From positions 868,001-932,000 of the forward strand of contig NZ_JAGGKM010000001.1 in assembly GCF_017873715.1 (NCBI RefSeq): a DNA stretch of 64,000 nucleotides, read 5' to 3'. The position numbers and the translations under genes are program-made. Of this stretch, positions 50,858-60,000 are shown piece after piece. The stretch comes from Cytobacillus luteolus. Its GTDB lineage: Bacteria; Bacillota; Bacilli; Bacillales; Bacillaceae_L. The notes beneath the pieces were generated by a model. That model was not told the DNA's origin. It did no database searches and worked only from the letters and a program-made list of their open reading frames with translations. The first letter of the stretch is position 1. Each line of letters starts with the position of its first letter.

Positions 50858-52507
50858 ATGAAATTACAACAAAAAATTATCTTATTATCAATCATCCCAC
50901 TTTTTATTTCTACGTTGATTATTGGGTATATGATCATTGAGCTACGGAGTGTAAAGTCATCTTCAGATGAAATTGTAGGTCTTTTAATTGATGTTGAACA
51001 ATTGAACGGTTCCATTAAATTGGTAGAAAAATCTTTAAGCTCGTTTTCTATTAATTTAACAGATAGTAATTCTAGAGATGTTCTTCAAAACCTTGAAGAA
51101 ACAGGTCACATTATTTCTAAACTGGAAAAAGAAATTACAGTTAACAGTCAGTTAGAGAAGTTTGAACGAGTTAATGATAAATTTAATGATTTAACGGGTA
51201 AAGTCGAGAAGGCCGTTGCTAATAAGGATGCCTCTGAAGCAAAGAGAGAATCACTTCGAACAAAGGGTATCGTAAATGATGTATATGAACTTAAGTTTCA
51301 GATAAATAATGAATACTTGGAATTACAAATTAAGTTAGAAAATAAGATAAACACAATTGTGTCATTTGCTACAATTGCAGTGGTTCTATTAGTACTATTG
51401 AGTTCAGCATTCTCATTCTTCTTTACAAACCGAATGGTTAAACCAATTAGAGTGATTACAAAACAAGCAGAAAAAATTGCTAACGGTGATTTAATAATCG
51501 AGAAGGTCAATGTTAAAACAAAAGATGAGGTATATGTTTTAAATGAAGCCTTTACAAAAATGGTAGGAAACCTTCGAGAGCTTATAACTGAGGTAGGTAA
51601 TAGTTCAAGCCAGGTTGCTGCTTCTGCAGAACAACTTATGGCAAGTGCGGATGAAACAATGAAGGGTGCTGAACAAATAAGTACCTCTATCCAACAAGTA
51701 TCTATCGGAGCGGAGCAGCAAACTGCAATTGGACACAAATCAGCAGTATCCGCGGAAGAAATGACTGCTGGTATTTCTCGAATAGTTGACAGTGCACTCG
51801 TGTTGGCAGATATAACGGAAAATACAAACAAGGAAGCGGACCTAGGCACACTACTTGTAGAGAATACCTTAAACCAAATGAATTCTATTCATGGCACGGT
51901 ATCTGAAACGGACCTTTATGTAAGAAAGTTAAATGAACGCTCAAACGAAATTAATGAAATTATCCATCTTATAACAGAGATTGCCGAACAAACGAATTTA
52001 CTCGCATTAAATGCAGCGATAGAAGCGGCTAGAGCGGGTGAAGCTGGAAAAGGATTTGCTGTGGTTGCTGAAGAGGTGCGAAAGTTAGCTGACCAAACAA
52101 GAAAATCAGCGATGGAGATAACCTCTATTGTAAAGCATGTACAAGACGACTCCGGAAACACTGTTAAGTCTATTACCGAGGTGAAGGAAAAGGTAAACGC
52201 AGGGTTGACACTGGCAAAAGATACATCAGAAAAGTTTAAAGAAATTCTGCTATCCATGACAAAAGTAAATGAACAAATTCATGGGATTACAAGCGTGTCT
52301 CAAGAAATCAGTGCTGGTTCTGAAGAAGTGGCTGCTAATGTGAGTGAAATGGCTGAAGTTGCAAAAATTGCTTCAAAAAGCACACTGGAAGTAGCAGCAG
52401 CTTCCGAAGAACAGCTTGCTTCCATGGAAGAAGTAAATGCAGCATCTACTTCACTAACAAGTCTTGCCGAGCAATTGCAAAAGACGATTGAGCGGTTTAG
52501 GTTATAG
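50858..52507 (+). CDS. Methyl-accepting chemotaxis protein
   Basis: 549 residues. Membrane segment 1 near residues 7-27 ([20 protein letters not shown]), a helical ligand domain of about 140 residues, membrane segment 2 ([19 protein letters not shown]), HAMP ([20 protein letters not shown]) and a signalling domain. The hairpin tip is perfect: [20 protein letters not shown] then [20 protein letters not shown]. Cotranscribed with the BMP-type binding protein, which probably presents the ligand to it. GAGAGGAG upstream. Terminator at 52549. Confidence 0.93.
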   Translation: MKLQQKIILLSIIPLFISTLIIGYMIIELRSVKSSSDEIVGLLIDVEQLNGSIKLVEKSLSSFSINLTDSNSRDVLQNLEETGHIISKLEKEITVNSQLEKFERVNDKFNDLTGKVEKAVANKDASEAKRESLRTKGIVNDVYELKFQINNEYLELQIKLENKINTIVSFATIAVVLLVLLSSAFSFFFTNRMVKPIRVITKQAEKIANGDLIIEKVNVKTKDEVYVLNEAFTKMVGNLRELITEVGNSSSQVAASAEQLMASADETMKGAEQISTSIQQVSIGAEQQTAIGHKSAVSAEEMTAGISRIVDSALVLADITENTNKEADLGTLLVENTLNQMNSIHGTVSETDLYVRKLNERSNEINEIIHLITEIAEQTNLLALNAAIEAARAGEAGKGFAVVAEEVRKLADQTRKSAMEITSIVKHVQDDSGNTVKSITEVKEKVNAGLTLAKDTSEKFKEILLSMTKVNEQIHGITSVSQEISAGSEEVAANVSEMAEVAKIASKSTLEVAAASEEQLASMEEVNAASTSLTSLAEQLQKTIERFRL

Positions 52508-52548
52508 TTAAACTATAAGGCTAGGAACAGTCTTATTTCGTTAGTAAA

Positions 52549-52581
52549 ATGAATCCCATTTAGATAGGGATTCATTTTTTT
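52549..52581 (+). terminator. Terminator after the chemoreceptor gene
   Basis: GAATCCC/GGGATTC stem extended by AT pairs, then T7. Confidence 0.75.
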
Positions 52582-52585
52582 ATGG

Positions 52586-52681
52586 GAATTCGGACTCGTT
52601 ACTCCTTCATACTACTCAACCTGTAAGAATCAGCACAGGATTCAGACTCGTTGCTCCTTGATACTACTCAACCATTGTCCA
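52586..52681 (-). repeat. Two dispersed copies of the 52-bp-type unit
   Basis: On the minus strand the text reads ACAGGTTGAGTAGTATGAAG, then GGAGTAACGAGTCCGAATTC, and once more with variations. It keeps GGTTGAG, ACGAGTC and CGAAT of the array at 43.2-43.8 kb; the middle differs. Confidence 0.7.
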
Positions 52682-52818
52682 CTTCCTTTCTTCATTTATT
52701 AAGCCAATTATATTTTAAAAAACTAGCCACCTAAATAGGAATGTGAACATTCTGCTAACGTTTTCCAACTTGTTTTGCAGTAATTTTTTTTGTGATTTCA
52801 GTAAATATCACATTGACA

Positions 52819-52867
52819 TTGATAATCGTTATCACTTAAAATGTTGATATGGTGATAACCATTATCA
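52819..52867 (+). promoter_or_regulatory. Two Fur boxes ahead of the zinc-ribbon gene
   Basis: TTGATAATCGTTATCA (52819-52834) and TGATAACCATTATCA (52853-52867) both fit the 7-1-7 Fur box GATAAT-ATTATC. Two sites about 34 bp apart imply tight iron repression. Confidence 0.85.
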
Positions 52868-52924
52868 CTAATTTTTCATCTAGTGCAAATACACAATCCT
52901 TAAAAGCAATAGGAGGTTTCCATC

Positions 52925-53041
52925 ATGCTAATTTGTGAATGGTGTGGTCATATCGAAGACAGTGAAATAATGGATATCGAATATGCTTTTGAGTGCAACG
53001 AGTGTCCAACTTGCGGACCTCATGATGGAGACAATACATAA
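52925..53041 (+). CDS. 38-residue zinc-ribbon-like peptide
   Basis: ATG 52925 with AGGAGG eight bases upstream. The peptide starts MLICEWCGHIEDSEIMD and ends ECNECPTCGPHDGDNT: a CxxC, then a CxxCxxC, the pattern of a small zinc- or iron-binding ribbon. It follows two Fur boxes and lies 25 bp before the next gene, so both are probably Fur-regulated together. No longer homologue recognised. Confidence 0.72.
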   Translation: MLICEWCGHIEDSEIMDIEYAFECNECPTCGPHDGDNT

Positions 53042-53066
53042 TGCAAAAAAGGTGGGGAACACATAA

Positions 53067-53843
53067 ATGACGATCAATAAACAATTCCAAATTTCCATCC
53101 AGACAATGACAGATTATCACTTAGAGTCTTTTATTAAGTGTCCTTATCGATTTTATTATCAGCATGTTTTATCCGTAAACACACGTAAAATTAAATGGAG
53201 ACAAGCTGTTCAATTCATTATTAATCAGGTTGTACATAAGTTTTATCAGCTAACAGTTGAAGAGCAACATAAATTGAGTGCTTTAAGACTGATCGAGAGC
53301 CAGTGGAGTATGATCAACTCATCTATTTTTGATTCAAAATACCATTACTATCAAGTGCTAGCACAGACAACGGACCACCTGCTTCAGTTGTTAACAGCCA
53401 AAGACACACAAGTGCCCCCTATTTTTTTATACGAAAAGCTCAGTACATACATCGAAGAATTAGAAACACAGCTTTCATTAACTCTTGATGTAACAGAGTG
53501 GTCCGAAAAATCCTTTACAATTAAAAAGTTCCTACTAGAAGCGGACGAAGAAATGATTCATCTATATAACCACTTAATAGTGGTCTTCTCCTATAAAGCA
53601 TTTGGTAAATTGCCGGAAAAAATTGAGGTAGTTACCTTATTAAAAGGGGAGACGTTTACCTATTCTCCTACAGTAAATGACTTGGTACAAGGAATAATGT
53701 ACCTTAAATATATGAAAAAAGTACTTCTTGACCCAACTGACTATGAAAGAAAAAGTTCAATTAAAGAATGTAATAGTTGTCCATTTGTTCAAGAATGTGA
53801 AAAAAGTACCGGAGATAGTCCAGAATTAGATCTCCTTCATTAA
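53067..53843 (+). CDS. RecB/AddB-C-terminal-like protein with Cys cluster
   Basis: 258 residues. It begins with HLESFIKCPYRFYYQHVL, the entry of RecB-family PD-(D/E)XK nucleases (AddB/Cas4-like), and ends with IKECNSCPFVQECEK, the three-Cys part of the Fe-S cluster; the first Cys lies in FIKCPYRF. The region between does not show an obvious D...ExK catalytic set (LDVTEWSEKSFTIKKFLLE is the nearest), so it may be inactive. Fur-box control plus a Cys cluster links it to iron. It shares an operon with the zinc-ribbon peptide. Confidence 0.7.
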   Translation: MTINKQFQISIQTMTDYHLESFIKCPYRFYYQHVLSVNTRKIKWRQAVQFIINQVVHKFYQLTVEEQHKLSALRLIESQWSMINSSIFDSKYHYYQVLAQTTDHLLQLLTAKDTQVPPIFLYEKLSTYIEELETQLSLTLDVTEWSEKSFTIKKFLLEADEEMIHLYNHLIVVFSYKAFGKLPEKIEVVTLLKGETFTYSPTVNDLVQGIMYLKYMKKVLLDPTDYERKSSIKECNSCPFVQECEKSTGDSPELDLLH

Positions 53844-53850
53844 AACAATA

Positions 53851-53893
53851 AAAACAGTAGGCATCATCATAAAAAGATGATACCTACTGTTTT
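53851..53893. terminator. Convergent terminator
   Basis: AAAACAGTAGG/CCTACTGTTTT arms, inner ATCATC/GATGAT pairing; T run on one side and A run on the other, so it serves both genes. Confidence 0.87.
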
Positions 53894-53898
53894 ATTTT

Positions 53899-54954
53899 CT
53901 ATTTAATTAGTTGTTGAACTAATTCTCGGTTTCTATGTTTAAACACTTCGTTATGTGATGAAACCATTCCTACCGCCGTAGCGTCCGGCTGAATGTATTG
54001 CTTTGCTTTATTTACTGCATTAGCTGCATCTTGAAATGCTCCAGCTATAAGGTTGACCTTCCCGTCATATTTTACAATATCTCCTGCAGCATAAAGCCCT
54101 TCTACAGAAGATTGGCTAGAAGAAGTTGCAGCAATAAAGTAATTATCAAGCAACTGTATATCACATTCACTCTGTTCTAGTAGAGAGGTATCTTGTTCAA
54201 AACCATGATTGATAACAATTTCATCTATTGATAAGTGACTAACTTCACCAGTTTGACTATTTGTTAGCTCCACCTTGTTGATTGTTTCTTGATTATCTGA
54301 AGCTATTAATTTTGTAATGGATGTAGTAAATAAACATTCTACAGAACTATTTAAAAGCTGTGTAATCTGGGCTTCGTGACCTGATAAGATCTCCCTACGA
54401 TGTGTCAAATATACTTTTTTTGCCACAGGTTCTAATTCATTTGCCCAGTCGATGGCAGTGTTTCCACCACCTGAGATAATAACCGTCTTATCTTTGAAAT
54501 ATTTTAGTGACTTAACTGTGTAATGTAGGTTAGATACCTCATAACGCTCCGCCCCTTCAATATGTAGCTTTTGGGGCTTAAGGATGCCACTGCCAACCGC
54601 AACGATTACAGTTTTGGAGTAGTGAATCGTACCAGAAGCAGCATGTAATTCAAAAAGACCCTGTTCATTTTTAGATATGGACGTAACTCGCTCATTTAAG
54701 ACAACTGTTGGATTAAAGGTTAAGCCTTGCTTTACAAGTTGTTCAATCAGCTTTGCTCCTGGGGTAGGAGTTAAACCTCCAACATCCCAGATCATTTTTT
54801 CAGGATAGATATGAATCTTCCCACCTAATTGTGGTTGAAACTCTATAATTTTAGTTTTCATCTCTCGAAGTCCACTATAAAACGCTGAATAGAGACCAGC
54901 AGGACCACCGCCAATAATTGTTACATCAAAGCATTCTGCATCCTTCATGCTCAT
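53899..54954 (-). CDS. FAD/NAD(P)-dependent reductase (ferredoxin-NADP reductase 2 / YcgT-like)
   Basis: 351 residues. FAD-binding VTIIGGGPAGLYSAFYSG near residue 12, GGKIHIYPEKMIWDVGG, NAD(P)-binding TVIISGGGNTAIDWANEL, and the C-terminal FAD motif LYAAGDIVKYDGKVNLIAGA. It lacks the CxxC of thioredoxin reductases, as in YumC/YcgT-type ferredoxin or flavodoxin reductases. The gene is divergent from the siderophore operon with two Fur boxes in between, so it is probably iron-regulated and may supply electrons for ferric-siderophore reduction. Confidence 0.9.
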   Translation of the reverse strand: MSMKDAECFDVTIIGGGPAGLYSAFYSGLREMKTKIIEFQPQLGGKIHIYPEKMIWDVGGLTPTPGAKLIEQLVKQGLTFNPTVVLNERVTSISKNEQGLFELHAASGTIHYSKTVIVAVGSGILKPQKLHIEGAERYEVSNLHYTVKSLKYFKDKTVIISGGGNTAIDWANELEPVAKKVYLTHRREILSGHEAQITQLLNSSVECLFTTSITKLIASDNQETINKVELTNSQTGEVSHLSIDEIVINHGFEQDTSLLEQSECDIQLLDNYFIAATSSSQSSVEGLYAAGDIVKYDGKVNLIAGAFQDAANAVNKAKQYIQPDATAVGMVSSHNEVFKHRNRELVQQLIK

Positions 54955-55056
54955 TGTTAAGTCACTCCTTAGAAGTTGGTTAAGTTGAAATGTCAGTAAT
55001 TTATATTCAATCTGTGAATTGTAAATATTATCCTACAAAAAGTTTTTCGATTGACG

Positions 55057-55118
55057 TTGACAATCATTATCAGTCGTTTTATAGTATGATAGTACACTAT
55101 TTTGATAACGATTATCAA
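55057..55118. promoter_or_regulatory. Two Fur boxes between reductase gene and siderophore operon
   Basis: TTGACAATCATTATCA (55057-55072) and TTGATAACGATTATCAA (55102-55118, perfect TTGATAA/TTATCAA palindrome) match the Fur box. They lie in the shared 200-bp region of two divergent units and probably control both. Confidence 0.88.
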
Positions 55119-55158
55119 TACTATTTGCGGATTTTTTTAAAACTGGAGGCTAAAAGTC

Positions 55159-56001
55159 ATGGTACGCCTTTATACGAAGGACTTAAATGTAAGCTATGAC
55201 GATCGTTTAATTGTTAAAAATCTTAGTATCGAAATTCCTGATAAAAAGATTACGACTATTATTGGATCAAATGGCTGTGGGAAATCGACCCTCTTAAAAG
55301 CGATGACTCGTATTATCTCACATCAGTCAGGAACGATCATTCTTGATGGAGAAAGCATAGCAAAAGAAAATACGAAACTGTTGGCAAAGAAGATGGCTAT
55401 TCTTCCACAGAATCCTGAAAGTGCAAGTGGATTGACCGTAGGAGAATTAGTGTCTTATGGACGTTTTCCGTATCAAAAAGGGTTTGGCCGATTAACAAAG
55501 AAGGACCTTGAAGTCATTGATTGGGCACTTGAGGTTACTGGAACAGAATTCTTCAAATATCATCCTGTTGACGCACTTTCGGGTGGACAACGTCAACGAG
55601 TTTGGATCGCAATGGCCTTAGCGCAAGAAACTGAGATGATCTTTTTGGATGAACCAACTACTTACTTAGATATGGCTCATCAGCTTGAAATCTTGGAATT
55701 ATTACAAAAGTTAAACCATGACCAGCAGAGAACGATAGTTATGGTGCTACATGATTTAAACCATGCTGCCCGGTTCGCTGATCATATTATCGCACTTAAG
55801 TACGGCCAAATTGTTAAGACAGGTAATGCCGAAGAGGTTATTACTCATGAGGTACTTAAGGAAGTATTCCAAATTGATGCTCTAATAGGAATCGATCCTA
55901 GAACGCATAAACCAATGTGTATGACGTACAACTTACTTAAAGGAGAAGACAAACATGAAAAAACTATTCCTACCTATTCTACTACTCTTGCTAGCTCTTA
56001 G
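55159..56001 (+). CDS. Iron-siderophore ABC transporter ATP-binding protein (YusV/FecE-like)
   Basis: 280 residues. Walker A TIIGSNGCGKSTLLKAMTRI, Q-loop PQNPESASGLTVGELVSYGR, signature DALSGGQRQRVWIAMALAQ, Walker B EMIFLDEPTTYLD, switch His in VMVLHDLNHAAR. ATG 55159 has CTGGAGG upstream. Its last 15 codons overlap the start of the binding-protein gene by 47 bp in another frame. Energises import of a ferric siderophore. Confidence 0.93.
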   Translation: MVRLYTKDLNVSYDDRLIVKNLSIEIPDKKITTIIGSNGCGKSTLLKAMTRIISHQSGTIILDGESIAKENTKLLAKKMAILPQNPESASGLTVGELVSYGRFPYQKGFGRLTKKDLEVIDWALEVTGTEFFKYHPVDALSGGQRQRVWIAMALAQETEMIFLDEPTTYLDMAHQLEILELLQKLNHDQQRTIVMVLHDLNHAARFADHIIALKYGQIVKTGNAEEVITHEVLKEVFQIDALIGIDPRTHKPMCMTYNLLKGEDKHEKTIPTYSTTLASS

Positions 56002-56890
56002 TTTAGCTGCTTGTGGTAATGCGAAAGAAGAAACAGATGAAAAGAATGCAAATGAAGAAGTAACAAATGAAGAAACAGTATCAGAGACAAGAACTTATGA
56101 TTCAGAAGCTGGACCAGTGGAAGTACCTACAAACCCACAACGTGTAATTGTTCTTGCAACATACACAGGAAATGTATTGGCTTTAGATGTTCCACTTGTT
56201 GGTGTTGATGCTTGGTCAAAGATGAATCCTCGTTATGAACTAGAGGGCATTGAAGAGGTAACAGACGAAAGCTTAGAAAAAATTATTGAATTAGAGCCAG
56301 ACTTAATTATCGGTCTTTCAACAATGAAAAACGTGGATAAGTTAAAAGAAATTGCTCCAGTAGTGACATACACTTATGGAAAATTAGATTACTTAACACA
56401 ACACTTAGAAATTGCTAAGCTTCTAAATAAAGAAGAAGAAGCTCAGAACTGGATTGATGATTTCAAGAAGCGTTCTGCTGAAGCTGGAGAGCAAATCAAA
56501 GCGAAAATTGGTGAAGATGCAACAGTATCAGTTATCGAGAACTTTGACAAAGAGCTTTATGTATTTGGAGACAACTGGGCACGTGGAACAGAAATTCTTT
56601 ATCAAGAAATGAAGTTAAATATGCCTGAAAAAGTAAAAGAAATGGCATTAGAGCCAGGATTCTACTCATTATCTCTAGAAGTTCTACCTGAGTTTGCTGG
56701 AGATTATCTAATTGTAAGTAAAGGTGCAGAAACGGAAACATCTTTCATGGAGTCTGAAACATTTAAGAACATTCCTGCTGTGAAAAACAACCAAATGTAC
56801 AGTGTTAACTCTAATGAATTTTACTTCAATGATCCAATTACACTTGAGTTTCAATTACAATTCTTTATTGATTCATTTTTAGGTAATTAA
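55955..56890 (+). CDS. Siderophore-binding lipoprotein (YfiY/FecB-like)
   Basis: 311 residues. Signal peptide with lipobox LALSLAACGNAKEE (Cys at about residue 20), an acidic linker, then QRVIVLATYTGNVLALDVPL and KIIELEPDLIIGLSTM, the class III binding-protein fold. VIENFDKELYVFGDNWARGT fits the YfiY/hydroxamate-binding group. ATG 55955 with AAAGGAG upstream is inside the ATPase gene. Captures ferric siderophore outside the membrane. Confidence 0.92.
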   Translation: MKKLFLPILLLLLALSLAACGNAKEETDEKNANEEVTNEETVSETRTYDSEAGPVEVPTNPQRVIVLATYTGNVLALDVPLVGVDAWSKMNPRYELEGIEEVTDESLEKIIELEPDLIIGLSTMKNVDKLKEIAPVVTYTYGKLDYLTQHLEIAKLLNKEEEAQNWIDDFKKRSAEAGEQIKAKIGEDATVSVIENFDKELYVFGDNWARGTEILYQEMKLNMPEKVKEMALEPGFYSLSLEVLPEFAGDYLIVSKGAETETSFMESETFKNIPAVKNNQMYSVNSNEFYFNDPITLEFQLQFFIDSFLGN

Positions 56891-56995
56891 TAGGTTTAAG
56901 GGGGAATTCTTACTTTGAAGAATTCCTCTTCTTCCGTTTTTATGGTATTTTTTTAAAAGTAATATCCAATCCTGTAACAGAAAAGATGAGGACCT

Positions 56996-58000
56996 ATGAA
57001 TAATCATAACCATTCCATCCCATTTACGATTAAGTTTATAGCTGGCTGTATAGTGCTTGTTTGCACCTTTTTTATCTCAATGATGTTTGGTGCAGCTGAT
57101 ACAAGTATACATGAGGTATGGTTGGCACTTACGTCAACTGCAAAAACAGATACAATCATTATGCTTCGCGAAATACGCTTGCCAAGAGAGATTGCTGCCG
57201 TATTTGTTGGAGCGGGGCTGTCGGTTGCCGGAGCCATCATGCAGGGAGTTACTCGTAATCCACTTGCAGATCCGAGTCTACTTGGACTAACTGCTGGGGC
57301 CAACGCAGCTTTAGCTTTAGTTATAGCTCTTATGCCTACAGCCAATTACTTCGCGATTACGATTGCCTGTTTTATCGGTGCTGCGATTGGAACCATTATG
57401 GTTGTAAGTATCGGTGCAGCTAAAAAAGGTGGTTTTTCTCCGTTTCGAATTGTCTTAGCTGGTGCTGCGGTTTCAGCCTTTTTATATGCGATTGCAGAAG
57501 GAATTGGGCTTTATTTTAAAATCACAAAGGAAGTTTCCATGTGGAGTGCTGGAGGTATTATTGGTACTACGTGGGGGCAACTCCAAATAATTGTTCCTTT
57601 TATTGTAATCGGCATTCTTATTTCTATTTTTCTCTCAAGGCAGCTTACGATTCTTAGTTTAGATGAAGAACTTGCGATTGGACTCGGACAAAATATTAGA
57701 GTTGTAAAATATGTTTTATTTATTATTGTAATTATGTTAGCGGGGGCGTCGGTAGCATTAGTTGGAAACTTAGCGTTTATCGGATTAATGATTCCTCATA
57801 TTGTTCGAACAATCGTTGGTACAGACTATCGTTACATATTGCCAATGTCAGCTGTTTGTGGAGCAACCTTCTTAGTGCTAGCAGATACACTTGGGCGTAA
57901 TTTAAATGCACCGTTTGAAACACCTGTTCCAGCAATTGTTGCGATGATGGGACTTCCATTCTTTCTCTTCATTGTTCGTAAAGGAGGGAAAGCATTCTAA
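56996..58000 (+). CDS. FecCD-type siderophore permease, first
   Basis: 334 residues, about ten membrane segments. LREIRLPREIAAVFVGAGLS and AGAIMQGVTRNPLADPSLLG are the FecCD hallmarks; VGNLAFIGLMIPHIVRTIVG is the cytoplasmic coupling loop with the G-x-I-x-F-x-G-L-x-x-P-H motif. It ends where the second permease begins (ATGA overlap). Preceded by a 105-bp gap after the binding-protein gene. Confidence 0.93.
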   Translation: MNNHNHSIPFTIKFIAGCIVLVCTFFISMMFGAADTSIHEVWLALTSTAKTDTIIMLREIRLPREIAAVFVGAGLSVAGAIMQGVTRNPLADPSLLGLTAGANAALALVIALMPTANYFAITIACFIGAAIGTIMVVSIGAAKKGGFSPFRIVLAGAAVSAFLYAIAEGIGLYFKITKEVSMWSAGGIIGTTWGQLQIIVPFIVIGILISIFLSRQLTILSLDEELAIGLGQNIRVVKYVLFIIVIMLAGASVALVGNLAFIGLMIPHIVRTIVGTDYRYILPMSAVCGATFLVLADTLGRNLNAPFETPVPAIVAMMGLPFFLFIVRKGGKAF

Positions 58001-59010
58001 TGATACATCCAAATCTGATCAGAAAACAACGATTAACTCTACTCGTTATGCTTGTATTAATTATAGGAACTGCTGTTGTTAGTATGGGTTTAGGTTATTC
58101 ATCCGTATCGTTCGATCGTATTCTTCCTACATTGTTTGGTGAGGGATCGTTTAAAGAAAGGTTTGTTATCTTTGAGATTCGCTTACCTCGTATGCTAATT
58201 ACGATTCTTGCAGGGATGGCACTTGCTGTGTCAGGTGCGATTTTACAAGGAATTACGAGAAATGACCTGGCTGATCCAGGGATTATTGGAATTAACGCAG
58301 GTGCTGGTGTTGGCGTTTCATTATTCTTCTTGTACTTTCCAATTGATGCAGCAACATTTATCTATTTGCTCCCAATTATTGCGTTTGTCGGAGCATTCAT
58401 AACTGCCTTTTTCATTTATTTATTTGCGTATAGTAGAAAAGTGGGATTACAACCGATACGCTTAATTCTGATTGGGGTCGGTTTTTCAATGGCCTTATCA
58501 GGAGTAATGGTTGTTCTTATCTCTTCTTCTGAACGGGAAAAAGTAGACTTTATTGCTAGATGGTTGGCAGGGAATATATGGGGGACAGACTGGCCATTTA
58601 TTCTTGCGCTTGCACCTTGGCTGCTCGTATTAATTCCCTTAACTTTATTTAAAGCACATCGCTTAAATTTATTATCTTTAAGTGAGCCAGTTGCAGTAGG
58701 GGTTGGAGTACAACTTGAAAGAGAAAGACTCATTCTGTTAGTAATAGCAGTAGCACTTGCAGCTTCGGCTGTCTCGGTAACAGGAGGCATTGCCTTTATT
58801 GGCTTAATGGCTCCTCACATTGCAAAAGCACTCGTTGGACCACGAAATCAACTGTTTTTGCCAATTGCCATTTTACTTGGAGGCTGGTTACTGTTGCTCG
58901 CCGATACGATTGGTCGAAATATTTTAGAACCTGAGGGCATTGCTGCAGGGATTATGACAGCACTCATTGGTGCTCCATATTTTATTTATCTTTTATTAAA
59001 ACAAAAGTAA
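58000..59010 (+). CDS. FecCD-type siderophore permease, second
   Basis: 336 residues, about ten membrane segments. FEIRLPRMLITILAGMALAV, SGAILQGITRNDLADPGIIG and VTGGIAFIGLMAPHIAKALV are the family signatures. It starts within the stop codon of the first permease and is followed by a terminator at 59033. With the first permease, the ATPase and the lipoprotein it makes a complete importer. Confidence 0.93.
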   Translation: MIHPNLIRKQRLTLLVMLVLIIGTAVVSMGLGYSSVSFDRILPTLFGEGSFKERFVIFEIRLPRMLITILAGMALAVSGAILQGITRNDLADPGIIGINAGAGVGVSLFFLYFPIDAATFIYLLPIIAFVGAFITAFFIYLFAYSRKVGLQPIRLILIGVGFSMALSGVMVVLISSSEREKVDFIARWLAGNIWGTDWPFILALAPWLLVLIPLTLFKAHRLNLLSLSEPVAVGVGVQLERERLILLVIAVALAASAVSVTGGIAFIGLMAPHIAKALVGPRNQLFLPIAILLGGWLLLLADTIGRNILEPEGIAAGIMTALIGAPYFIYLLLKQK

Positions 59011-59032
59011 GATTTATATTAAATTCGAATGC

Positions 59033-59061
59033 GCAAGGGGATATATCTCCTTGCTTTTTTT
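59033..59061 (+). terminator. Terminator of the siderophore operon
   Basis: GCAAGG/CCTTGC with inner GATAT/ATATC pairing, T7 tail. Confidence 0.85.
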
Positions 59062-59184
59062 ATGTGTTGAAAAAATATATGTGTGTGGCGATAAAAGAAT
59101 TTGTTTATTTGATAAAATTTTATTGTTAAACGATAAATAATGTGTTAAATTCAAATTACAATATTTTAGTGAGGTGCTTTTTTA

Positions 59185-59673
59185 ATGAAACGTTCAACAA
59201 TCTTTTTAAAAATAGCTGTTTTTCTAATTGGAACTCCAGTTCTTGCTGCATGTATCTTTTTATTACCTAATTTAGCTGCTCTAGCATTTGAAGAAGCAAA
59301 AAATGGTGCACAACTGGCTTATGTCGTATTTGGCATTTTAATTGTTATGTATGTATCAACAGTACCTTTTTACTTTGCATTGTTTCAAGCGTTTAAGCTT
59401 TTAAGTTATATTGATAAAAATCAGGCGTTCTCGGAGTTATCGGTAAGTGCTCTTAAGAAAATCAAGTACTGTGCCCTAACAATTAGTGGTCTATATGTCC
59501 TAGCTCTTCCGTTGGTTTTTATCATCGCAGAGTGGGACGATGCACCTGGGCTGGTTCTAATCGGAATGGTTATCCCTGGAGCATCTTTGGTTATTGCAGT
59601 CTTTGCGGCAGTTCTCCAACGACTACTGCAAGAAGCAATTAATATAAAATCAGAAAATGATTTAACGGTCTGA
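59185..59673 (+). CDS. DUF2975 membrane protein
   Basis: 162 residues with four membrane segments. FFALFQAFKLLSYIDKNQAF followed by SELSVSALKKIKYCALTISG is the DUF2975 pattern. This family is regularly coded just upstream of a YozG-like HTH gene, as here. ATG 59185, GAGGTG upstream. Role unknown, perhaps sensing for the paired regulator. Confidence 0.88.
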   Translation: MKRSTIFLKIAVFLIGTPVLAACIFLLPNLAALAFEEAKNGAQLAYVVFGILIVMYVSTVPFYFALFQAFKLLSYIDKNQAFSELSVSALKKIKYCALTISGLYVLALPLVFIIAEWDDAPGLVLIGMVIPGASLVIAVFAAVLQRLLQEAINIKSENDLTV

Positions 59674-59683
59674 GGTGAAGGAA

Positions 59684-59896
59684 ATGGCGATTATAATAAA
59701 TATTGATGTGATGCTAGCTAAAAGAAAAATGAGTGTAACAGAACTATCTGAAAGAGTTGGAATTACAATGGCTAATCTTTCTATATTGAAAAATGGTAAA
59801 GCAAAAGCAGTTCGGCTTTCGACTCTAGAGGCAATTTGCAAAGCACTAGACTGCCAACCTGGAGATCTTTTAGAGTACAGAAGTGACGAAGAATAA
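59684..59896 (+). CDS. XRE-family regulator (YozG-like)
   Basis: 70 residues from ATG 59684. IIINIDVMLAKRKMSVTELS and VGITMANLSILKNGKAKAVR and LEAICKALDCQPGDLLEYR form the compact HTH of the YozG family. Ten bases after the DUF2975 stop; the two form a fixed pair in Firmicutes. Confidence 0.92.
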   Translation: MAIIINIDVMLAKRKMSVTELSERVGITMANLSILKNGKAKAVRLSTLEAICKALDCQPGDLLEYRSDEE

Positions 59897-60000
59897 TATA
59901 CGGAAAATGGTAAGTCAGCTTAAGCTTGGTTAATTGAAAAATAAATCTCTGACAAGTAAAATAAAGAAGTCATAAAATTAATAGAATAGAGGGTTTTTAT

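Larger units (their letters stand above)
52508..52924. other. Intergenic region between the chemoreceptor and zinc-ribbon genes
   Basis: 417 bp with a terminator, two copies of the dispersed 52-bp-type hairpin (52586-52681) and two Fur boxes. No longer gene seen. Confidence 0.7.

Noticed and set aside
54990-55199. 69-residue plus-strand frame before the siderophore ATPase
   Set aside because: It runs across both Fur boxes and into the ATPase gene; better read as control region.
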